NCBI GenBank assembly: GCA_028710385.1
Contig: JAQTUC010000035.1
Location: 1 to 12,410, forward strand
Direction of reading: 5' to 3'
Origin: Candidatus Omnitrophota bacterium
GTDB lineage: Bacteria > Omnitrophota > Gorgyraeia > Duberdicusellales > 4484-171
DNA length: 12,410 bases
Positions within the stretch are counted from its first letter, which is position 1. The number at the start of each line of letters is the position of its first letter. The notes under the pieces are model-generated. The model searched no databases. It saw nothing but the letters and a program-made list of their open reading frames with translations, and was not told the DNA's origin. Shown one piece after another: positions 6,793 to 12,410 of this stretch. The position numbers and the translations under genes were made by a program.

Positions 6793-7674
6793 ATGTATAT
6801 TAAACCCTATCCTGAATTTACAAAGCTTGATAAAGAAATGAAGGCCCAGTTTGATGCCTCTTTCTTAAAGCTTGAGCCCGTAATCTCCGAGTTCACTTTT
6901 ACAAACTTATATTGCTGGAGAGAGTCTTATAAATTTTATGCGGCTGCATTAAACGATTTTATCATACTTCGTTCGGGCGAAGAGCAAACAGCGCAGTTTT
7001 TCCCGCCTATAGGCATTGCTGATATAAAACCGGTTGTTTTAAGGATACTCAACGATACAAAAAAGCGTTTTGTCCGCTTGCCGGAAGAAACCGCCGCAAT
7101 CTTTAAAGAGGAAAATTCATTGAAGCTTGAATTTGACAGGGATAACAGCGATTACCTGTATAAGGCCAAAGACCTTGAGCTTCTTAAAGGCAGGAAGTAT
7201 GATGCCAAGAGAAACCTTATTAAGAAGTTCAAGTCAACGTATGAGCACGAATACATAAAACTTAACTCATCCAATGCTGCTGAATGCCTGGATTTTGAAG
7301 AACGCTGGTGCGTAGCCAGAAATTGCGATAAAGTAGAGGGGCTGAAAAAAGAAAAGCAGGCGATAAGAGAAATGATAGGTAATTTCGGTTATTTTAACCT
7401 TATAGGCGCAGTTATAAAGATTAAGAAAAATATTTGCGCGATTGCGGTTGCTGAGAAACTTAATTCAGCTACCCTTGTAATGCATATTTTAAAAGCTAAT
7501 CCTGATATGCGGGGCCTGTACCAGGTTATGCTGAATGATTTTCTTTTAAACGAGGCGCAGGCTTTTGAATATATAAATCTGGAACAAGACCTTGGGGTGC
7601 CCGGGCTGCGGCAGGCAAAGTCAACTTATAACCCGTTTAAAATCATTAAAAAATATACGTTAAGCCAGGCGTAA
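6793..7674 (+). CDS. DUF2156 protein (phosphatidylglycerol lysyltransferase C-terminal-like)
   Basis: This 293-residue cytoplasmic protein has the DUF2156/LPG-synthase C-terminal fold, a tandem acetyltransferase-like (GNAT) domain. Family marks are present in order: FTNLYCWRE near residues 36-44, LLKGRKYDAKRNLIKKF near 135-151, and the closing INLEQDLGVPGLRQAKSTYNP near 257-276. In MprF the same fold transfers an aminoacyl group from tRNA to phosphatidylglycerol. Stand-alone members like this one lack the membrane flippase half and mostly have no proven substrate, so lipid aminoacylation should not be assumed. The ATG is preceded by a T-rich stretch without a Shine-Dalgarno sequence. The 66-base gap after the aldolases shows no clear promoter, so read-through from 5162-6726 is possible. 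The MATE gene begins one base after its stop. Confidence 0.87.
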   Translation: MYIKPYPEFTKLDKEMKAQFDASFLKLEPVISEFTFTNLYCWRESYKFYAAALNDFIILRSGEEQTAQFFPPIGIADIKPVVLRILNDTKKRFVRLPEETAAIFKEENSLKLEFDRDNSDYLYKAKDLELLKGRKYDAKRNLIKKFKSTYEHEYIKLNSSNAAECLDFEERWCVARNCDKVEGLKKEKQAIREMIGNFGYFNLIGAVIKIKKNICAIAVAEKLNSATLVMHILKANPDMRGLYQVMLNDFLLNEAQAFEYINLEQDLGVPGLRQAKSTYNPFKIIKKYTLSQA

Positions 7675-7675
7675 A

Positions 7676-9022
7676 ATGAGCGCTTTAAATTCCAAACAAA
7701 ATAACCGGGCGAAATCAATACTTGCCGAAAGCTGGTCAATAGGCTGGCCCATGACCTTAATTATGTTTTTTGAATTTTTAATCGGCCTTACCGACGTCTA
7801 CGTTGCCGGAAAATTCGGAAAGGAGGTCCAGGCAGCTTATGGATTGGCTTTTCAGTTATATTTTGTTTTTATAATTATAGGCATAGCTTTCAGTGTCGGG
7901 TCTGTTTCCGTAATTTCAAGGCTTTTTACCTCAAGGCGCCAGGATGAATTCAGGTCCTCGGTTAATTCTTCTTTCTTCGCTTCGGCCATTTTGGGCGTTT
8001 GCTTTACCGCGCTTGGAGTAATTTTTTCAAAAAACATTATAGCAGCGCTTGGAATACCAGAAGTTCTTAAAGGGTATGCTACCGCGTTTTTAACTATTTA
8101 TTCAGTAGGCTTCCTTTTTGATTATATACTTTTAAATACAAACGGAACACTTCGCGCCTGCAAGATGATTAAAAGGTCGCTTTGGACAATGGCTATTGCC
8201 TGTGCCATCAATATAGCTCTTGATCTTACGCTGCCGTTTTATACGCCGCTTAAATTTAAAGGTATTGCTGTTGCTACTGTCGTAAGCTTATCTGTGGGCG
8301 CGGTTCTAAATATAATTTTCGTGAGAAAAATTTTACGCCTGACTTTTGAATTGTCAAAGCCCATAATTAAAAAAATCCTGGATATCAGCTGGCCTTCAGG
8401 GGTTCTTCAGGTTGTCTGGCAGCTTGGGGTTGTTGCTATTTTTTTAATACTTAATGCTTTGCCTAAAAACAACGTTGAGGTGATGGCCGCTTTTACCAAT
8501 GGCTTACGTATAGAGTCGGCGATATTTCTTCCTGCGTTTGCCTTTAACCTGGCCAATGCTGTTTTGGTGGGCAATCTCCTGGGTGGGCACAAAAAAGAAG
8601 AGGCAGTGCATACAGGAGCGGTAACTGCAGGGCTGGGGGTTTTTCTTATTGTTATTCTTACTCTTGTGGTTTTAGTTAACGCTAAAACAATAGCGCCTCT
8701 GCTTTCAGATAACGCTTTGGTTGTAGGAGAGTGCGTAAAATATATTTACATAAGCCTTGCCTTTGAGCCGTTTATGGCGTGGGGCATTATACTTGGCGGA
8801 GGGTTAAACGGGGCAGGAGACACAAAAAGCGTTATGCTTATAGTCTGCGGAACTCTTTGGCTGATACGCATTCCTTTGGCTTTTATTCTCGGCATTTCAA
8901 TAGGTATGGGGGCAATAGGCGTCTGGTGGGCAATGAATGCTTCAATTTTCATTCAGGCGGTGCTTATGTCTATCCGCTATTTCAGAAGGAAATGGGTGCA
9001 CTACGCAACCGAGGTTCTTTAA
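7676..9022 (+). CDS. MATE-family multidrug/metabolite efflux transporter
   Basis: This is a 448-residue inner-membrane transporter of the MATE family, which exports cationic drugs, flavins or other metabolites in exchange for H+ or Na+. It has the usual twelve hydrophobic segments in two related halves. The first helix contains GWPMTLIMFFEFLIGLTD, ending at the family's conserved acidic residue D40, followed by VYVAGKFG. The second half shows the typical AAFTNGLRIESAIFLPAF and NAVLVGNLLGGHKKEEA region after about residue 263. Length and topology are normal, with no break. The ATG lies one base after the DUF2156 stop, which indicates a two-gene unit. The cargo cannot be read from sequence. The stop TAA is at 9020-9022. 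Confidence 0.93.
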   Translation: MSALNSKQNNRAKSILAESWSIGWPMTLIMFFEFLIGLTDVYVAGKFGKEVQAAYGLAFQLYFVFIIIGIAFSVGSVSVISRLFTSRRQDEFRSSVNSSFFASAILGVCFTALGVIFSKNIIAALGIPEVLKGYATAFLTIYSVGFLFDYILLNTNGTLRACKMIKRSLWTMAIACAINIALDLTLPFYTPLKFKGIAVATVVSLSVGAVLNIIFVRKILRLTFELSKPIIKKILDISWPSGVLQVVWQLGVVAIFLILNALPKNNVEVMAAFTNGLRIESAIFLPAFAFNLANAVLVGNLLGGHKKEEAVHTGAVTAGLGVFLIVILTLVVLVNAKTIAPLLSDNALVVGECVKYIYISLAFEPFMAWGIILGGGLNGAGDTKSVMLIVCGTLWLIRIPLAFILGISIGMGAIGVWWAMNASIFIQAVLMSIRYFRRKWVHYATEVL

Positions 9023-9035
9023 GCAAAATATCACC

Positions 9036-9063
9036 TTGCCATTATCTTTTTTACAGATAAAAT
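9036..9063 (+). promoter_or_regulatory. Candidate promoter for the GIDE-LemA pair
   Basis: TTGCCA (9036-9041) and TAAAAT (9058-9063) each differ by one base from the sigma70 consensus and are 16 bases apart. Transcription would begin near 9070, about 38 bases before the ATG at 9108. Confidence 0.45.
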
Positions 9064-9107
9064 AAAATAAAACAGGCTTCCGGGGGTATTACTCCAAAAA
9101 AATATCA

Positions 9108-10022
9108 ATGGGGCAAAATACAGTATATTTTTTATTTTTTCTCGGCTTTGGAGTCTGGGCATTTTTCTGGGGCTTTAAACGCCTGCGCCGCAAACGCCTC
9201 ATAGAAAACATTCCTACCTCAACCATACGCGGTTTAGCGCTTGGCCTTGTTGAGCTTATCGGAAAAGCAAAAAAAGAAAAGCCTCTAAAGAGCCCTTTCA
9301 CGGGTATTGATTGTGTTTTGTACCGCTATACTGTTGAGCGCTACGAGCAAAGAGGCAAATCCGGCAGGTGGGTCATTGTTGCAAGGGGCGATAGTTTCTA
9401 CAGCCCTTTCCGGCTTGATGACGGCTCAGGCCAAATACTTATTTTTCCTAAAGATGCAGAGCTTGTTATGCCTGTGGATTATGAATTTACTTCCGGATGG
9501 CTTAAGTCCATACCGCAAAACCTGGGTGATTTTATGACAAGCCACGGCATTTATTACAAAGGTTTTTTCGGCAGTTATGCAATGCGTTTCAGGGAATGGT
9601 GTATTACCGAAGATCAGAGCGTTTATGTTTTAGGCACAGCCAATAAATCAGGCGACTTTATGGAGGACCATAAGGAGATGCTTTTAAAGCGCATAAGCGA
9701 ACTAAAGAAAGATGCTGCATTTATGAAAGAGGCTGATGCCGATAAAGACGGAAATATCAGCCAGGAGGAATGGGCTGCTGCTGTTTCAAGGGTGGAGCAG
9801 GAAGTGCTTCAGAAAGAACTGGAAAACGGGCAAAATAACAACGCTCTTGACGTTGTGGTTTCAAAGGCTGTAAACAACCAGGTATTTATAATTTCAAAAA
9901 ACAGCCAGAAAGAATTAACGCAAAAATTAGGCATGCAGGCAACAGCCGGAATATTCGGCGGTTGTATTCTTGTGCTTGTTATGCTATATCTTATTCTGTC
10001 AGGCTTATTTGTGGCTTACTGA
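9108..10022 (+). CDS. GIDE/BAM-domain membrane protein with EF-hand
   Basis: This 304-residue membrane protein contains the GIDE domain (Pfam GIDE, the 'beside-a-membrane' domain of the mitochondrial E3 ligase MULAN/MAPL). A first membrane helix spans residues 5-23 and is followed by the basic cluster KRLRRKR. The GIDE region runs from IPTSTIRGLALGLVELIGKA (35-54) through PFTGIDCVLYRYTVE to DGSGQILIFPKDAELV (105-120). A canonical EF-hand calcium loop lies at 210-221, with D210, D212, D214, G215, I217 and E221 all in place. A second membrane helix spans about 278-303 near the C-terminus. The RING finger of the eukaryotic protein is absent, so a ubiquitin ligase label would be wrong. By the positive-inside rule, GIDE and EF-hand would face the cytoplasm. 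No Shine-Dalgarno sequence is evident. LemA follows 116 bases later, a recurrent partner of such proteins. Confidence 0.8.
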   Translation: MGQNTVYFLFFLGFGVWAFFWGFKRLRRKRLIENIPTSTIRGLALGLVELIGKAKKEKPLKSPFTGIDCVLYRYTVERYEQRGKSGRWVIVARGDSFYSPFRLDDGSGQILIFPKDAELVMPVDYEFTSGWLKSIPQNLGDFMTSHGIYYKGFFGSYAMRFREWCITEDQSVYVLGTANKSGDFMEDHKEMLLKRISELKKDAAFMKEADADKDGNISQEEWAAAVSRVEQEVLQKELENGQNNNALDVVVSKAVNNQVFIISKNSQKELTQKLGMQATAGIFGGCILVLVMLYLILSGLFVAY

Positions 10023-10125
10023 CATATGCGGCTAATTTATTTGGCCGGTCTTAATACAAATTGGCGTCTGCCTGTTATGCTGTTTAGGTAATGACGCGTT
10101 ATGCAGGCTATGCGCTTTTGCCAAA

Positions 10126-10131
10126 AGGAGG
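10126..10131 (+). promoter_or_regulatory. Shine-Dalgarno fixing the LemA start
   Basis: AGGAGG lies seven bases before ATG 10139. It selects that start over the in-frame ATG at 10091, which lacks any ribosome binding site and would place 16 non-family residues before the membrane helix. Confidence 0.85.
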
Positions 10132-10138
10132 TTGTTCC

Positions 10139-10720
10139 ATGGGTATGATGCTTGGTGTTATTTTGCTCGGGCTTTTTCTTTTTGCAGGAATAGGTATATT
10201 GCTTTATTTTGTTGCTATTTATAACGGCCTTATTTTGCTTTCCAGGAATATTGATAAAGCCTGGGCCAATATAGATGTGCTGCTTAAACAGCGTTATGAT
10301 GAGTTGCCTAAACTTATAAAAGTTTGCGAAGGGTATATGAAATACGAGAGGGAAACCCTTGAAAAGATTACAGCCGCAAGGACAAACTGCCTTAACGCAA
10401 AGACAGTAGGAGAAGCATCTCAGGCAGAGGGAGAGCTTGCCAAAGGCCTTAAAACCCTTTTTGCCGTTGCGGAGAATTACCCGGACTTAAAAGCAAACCA
10501 GAATTTTTTGCAGCTTCAGGGGCGCATCAGCTATCTTGAAGGGCAAATCGCAGACAGGCGGGAGTTTTATAACGATTCAGTAAATACCTATAATATACGT
10601 ATCAATCAGATACCTGATATGTTTGTGGCTAACATGCTCAACATGAAATCCAGGGAGCTTTTTAAAGCTTTGGAAGAAGAGCGCAAGGATGTGGAAATAA
10701 AGTTTGATTTTCCTAAGTAA
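10139..10720 (+). CDS. lemA: LemA family membrane protein
   Basis: This 193-residue LemA family protein has one N-terminal membrane helix (about residues 5-28) and a long helical-bundle domain outside or at the membrane. Family marks are clear: YNGLILLSRNIDKAWANIDVLLKQRYDELPKLI (about 30-62), then GYMKYERETLEKITAAR. In the second half, YPDLKANQNFLQLQGRISYLEGQI is followed by RREFYNDSVNTYNIRI. The motif order and length are normal. The molecular role of LemA proteins is unsettled; Listeria LemA was named for an antigenic peptide. Its neighbour is the GIDE/EF-hand protein, and the two are probably co-transcribed from the promoter near 9036-9063. The gap between them (10023-10138) holds no gene or structure that I can support. 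Confidence 0.93.
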   Translation: MGMMLGVILLGLFLFAGIGILLYFVAIYNGLILLSRNIDKAWANIDVLLKQRYDELPKLIKVCEGYMKYERETLEKITAARTNCLNAKTVGEASQAEGELAKGLKTLFAVAENYPDLKANQNFLQLQGRISYLEGQIADRREFYNDSVNTYNIRINQIPDMFVANMLNMKSRELFKALEEERKDVEIKFDFPK

Positions 10721-10734
10721 GTATATGTTATAAT
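10704..10734 (+). promoter_or_regulatory. Candidate promoter for the secreted protein/serine hydrolase-like pair
   Basis: A perfect TATAAT (10729-10734) is preceded after a rather long 19-base spacer by TTGATT (10704-10709), which overlaps the last codons of lemA. The leader would be about 65 bases. The long spacer keeps confidence modest. Confidence 0.4.
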
Positions 10735-10806
10735 ATAAATATACGAAGAAAATCTTCTTTGGTACCACACCATAAAAAATTTTTGAGGCGGAGGTTAATA
10801 TTTAGA

Positions 10807-11322
10807 ATGAGAAAAAGAAAATTGCTTATTTATCTTATTGCGGTTTCCGCTGTTTTTTCTTTTGTTATTCCAAGAGCTCACACAGAGTCGCTTAGTAATG
10901 AAGAGGTTGTGGCTTATGGCAACCGGATTATAAAAGCTATATACAACGATATTTGGAGAGTACGTGAAAGATACCCCCAGCTGAAAGATTTCGGCCCTGA
11001 AAACCTTCTGAACGAAACCCTGGAGTTGCCTTCTTTTTATAGCAAGATAAAAAAAATACGCATAAAAAGCGCAGAAAGCGAAGCTAAGGGAAGATTTTTC
11101 AGAAAAGAAGAATTCAGGGGGGATAAAGATATACTTTATATAGCTTTCAGCCAAAGCCCAAAAGTGTACGGTACTGTGGCAGCTCCGGCTGCAGCAGGGG
11201 AGGTCCAGGAACTCGGCCTTTATATTTTAGTTTACATAAACAGCGACGATCAATTTTTTAAGCATGATATGATAGCTATCGTCAGGAACGATGCCGTCAT
11301 TAGCGAGCAGATTAGTTATTAA
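10807..11322 (+). CDS. Small secreted protein of unknown family
   Basis: This is a 171-residue hypothetical protein. A basic start (MRKRK) and a hydrophobic core (LLIYLIAVSAVFSFVI) form a signal peptide with a likely cut near residues 24-26, so the product is exported. The mature part has a helical first half (NEEVVAYGNRIIKAIYNDIW, then RVRERYPQL). The second half is beta-rich, with paired strands DILYIAFSQSP, LGLYILVYINS and DMIAIVRNDAV. There are no cysteines and no catalytic motif that I recognise. I chose ATG 10807 because GCGGAGG (10788-10794) lies upstream, though at a long spacing of about 12 bases, and because it places the signal peptide exactly at the N-terminus. An open frame continues upstream to ATG 10759 but would bury the signal peptide. 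It sits 14 bases before the serine hydrolase-like gene, and the two are probably one operon. Confidence 0.72.
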   Translation: MRKRKLLIYLIAVSAVFSFVIPRAHTESLSNEEVVAYGNRIIKAIYNDIWRVRERYPQLKDFGPENLLNETLELPSFYSKIKKIRIKSAESEAKGRFFRKEEFRGDKDILYIAFSQSPKVYGTVAAPAAAGEVQELGLYILVYINSDDQFFKHDMIAIVRNDAVISEQISY

Positions 11323-11336
11323 AAAACAGGGGAGTT

Positions 11337-12410
11337 ATGAAAGTAAAACCAAATTGCCTTACGTTAATAATCGGCTTTGTTGTTTTTTTATCGTTGAATA
11401 ATTTTGTCTTTGCGCCGTCTGCTTATTCGCAGACAATTAAGCAGGTGATGGATAAAATAGTTAATGATACGGTAAAAGAAAAAAATATACCCGGAGCAAT
11501 AGTTGCCGTATGGTCTCCTTCTGTCGGAGTGTGGGTTAAAACTGTCGGCGAATCGGACATCGGAAGCGGCAAAAGCATGCACGATAAGAAAAAAGTGCGC
11601 ATCGGCTCTGTTTCGCAGACTTTTCTTTCTTCGCTTTTGCTTTTGCTAGCGGATGACAAAAAAATAAACCTTGATGATCCGGTTAAAAAATACCTTCCGT
11701 TTGTGCCAAACGGAGAAAATATTACGGTAAAACAGCTGGCTAATAATACAAGCGGAATATTTGATTACATGGAAGATGAGAATTTTTTACCGCAAGTTTA
11801 CAAGAAACCGCTTACGGAATATCAGCCCATTGAATTAGTCAATATAGCATTTAAGCATGAGCCTTACTTTGCGCCAGGCAAGGGTTGGCATTTGTCTAAC
11901 ACCAATTTTATTTTGCTGGGTATGATAATGGAGCAGGTAACTTTAGAAAAAATAGACGATTTAATAAGATTAAGAGTAATTAACAAGATAGGGCTCAGGA
12001 ACACAAGCTTTGCCGTGTCTCCTTTTATGGAGGGCGATTACAGCAGGGGGTATACAGAAAAGCAAAAGAGCAATATTCCCCAGGATATCACTCTTCTTGA
12101 TCCTTCCTGTATGTGGGCTGCCGGCGCAATTATTTCAGATACCGAGGACCTTGCTTTGTGGGCAAAGGCGCTTTATAAAGGAAGTTATATCACGGATAAA
12201 ATGCGCCAGGCACGTTTTAACTGGATTGAAACCGGCCGGCCCGATCTTAAATATGGTCTGGGCATAAAAAAACTGGGAGAATTTATAGGCTATGACGGAG
12301 GAATACCCGGCTATAGCTGTGTGATGTATTATTTTCCTGCCAAAGAAACAACCATAATAGTGATATTAAACAAATATCCTGACGATGGAGCCGCGATGTC
12401 GTTATTTAAG
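11337..12410 (+). CDS. Secreted class C beta-lactamase-fold (serine hydrolase) homologue with altered active site, 3' partial
   Basis: The frame is open from ATG 11337 to the window edge (358 codons, no stop), so the C-terminus is missing; full-length relatives run only slightly longer. A signal peptide covers about residues 1-32. The fold signature is strong: EKNIPGAIVAVW, VRIGSVSQTF, LLLADDKKINLDDPVKKYLP, ITVKQLANNTSGIFDY, LSNTNFILLGMIMEQVT and GYDGGIPGYS. However, the three catalytic motifs are changed. SxxK reads S91-V-S-Q94, so the general-base lysine is Gln. YxN reads L186-S-N188, losing the tyrosine. The HxG/KTG triad reads Y319-D-G321. The nucleophile serine alone remains. There is no frameshift or internal stop, so it looks like a maintained gene, possibly a non-catalytic binding protein. 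AGGGGAG (11328-11334) provides the ribosome binding site. Confidence 0.85.
   Translation, partial: MKVKPNCLTLIIGFVVFLSLNNFVFAPSAYSQTIKQVMDKIVNDTVKEKNIPGAIVAVWSPSVGVWVKTVGESDIGSGKSMHDKKKVRIGSVSQTFLSSLLLLLADDKKINLDDPVKKYLPFVPNGENITVKQLANNTSGIFDYMEDENFLPQVYKKPLTEYQPIELVNIAFKHEPYFAPGKGWHLSNTNFILLGMIMEQVTLEKIDDLIRLRVINKIGLRNTSFAVSPFMEGDYSRGYTEKQKSNIPQDITLLDPSCMWAAGAIISDTEDLALWAKALYKGSYITDKMRQARFNWIETGRPDLKYGLGIKKLGEFIGYDGGIPGYSCVMYYFPAKETTIIVILNKYPDDGAAMSLFK

Noticed and set aside
9108..10022. Annotation as an E3 ubiquitin ligase.
   Set aside because: Only the GIDE domain is shared with MULAN; no RING finger is present, so the ligase label is not supported.
10025..10090. A 21-codon frame starting at ATG 10025 between the GIDE gene and lemA.
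   Set aside because: No ribosome binding site, no recognisable product, and too short to support.
10745..10757. Short inverted repeat GAAGA-AAA-TCTTC after lemA as a terminator.
   Set aside because: A five-base AT-rich stem with a three-base loop is too weak, and the following T run is only three bases.

Overview
This window (about 12.4 kb) is a dense bacterial chromosomal segment. Fourteen protein genes all lie on the + strand with short gaps. The base composition is AT-leaning by eye, ATG starts dominate, and the standard code works throughout. I see no tRNA, rRNA, CRISPR array, insertion sequence or phage gene, and no stretch over about 200 bases without a gene. The mixture points to a diderm-type, probably uncultured environmental bacterium: a VWA-domain protein, a two-component system, PilZ, LemA with a GIDE-domain partner, and several small secreted proteins. 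The gene style recalls Omnitrophota or Elusimicrobiota, but that placement is inference only and rests on no marker gene.

Layout. (1) 1-615 is the C-terminal end of a VWA-type protein, followed by a strong hairpin. (2) 677-3755 is a sensor histidine kinase, an OmpR-type response regulator and a small secreted Cys-rich protein, apparently one operon. (3) 3776-4465 is a HAD phosphatase of the beta-phosphoglucomutase type, then a long hairpin and a single-domain PilZ protein (4648-4974). (4) A good sigma70-like promoter and a roughly 95-nt leader precede two translationally coupled aldolases of unrelated folds, an HMGL/DRE-TIM aldolase and a KDPG-aldolase-like enzyme (5162-6726). (5) A DUF2156 protein is followed one base later by a MATE transporter (6793-9022). 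(6) A GIDE-domain membrane protein carrying an EF-hand is followed by LemA (9108-10720). (7) A small secreted protein of unknown family precedes a secreted beta-lactamase-fold (class C) protein cut by the window end (10807-12410). All three catalytic motifs of that last protein are altered.

How the genes work together. The kinase and regulator form one signalling unit. The two aldolases probably act in one pathway on 2-oxo acids. DUF2156 and MATE may make and export or modify a membrane-associated product. The GIDE protein and LemA form a recurrent membrane pair of unknown role. The most notable points are the catalytically degenerate serine-hydrolase homologue, the Ca2+-binding EF-hand inside a bacterial GIDE protein next to LemA, and the back-to-back aldolase pair. 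I did not find a system that I could defend as wholly new.
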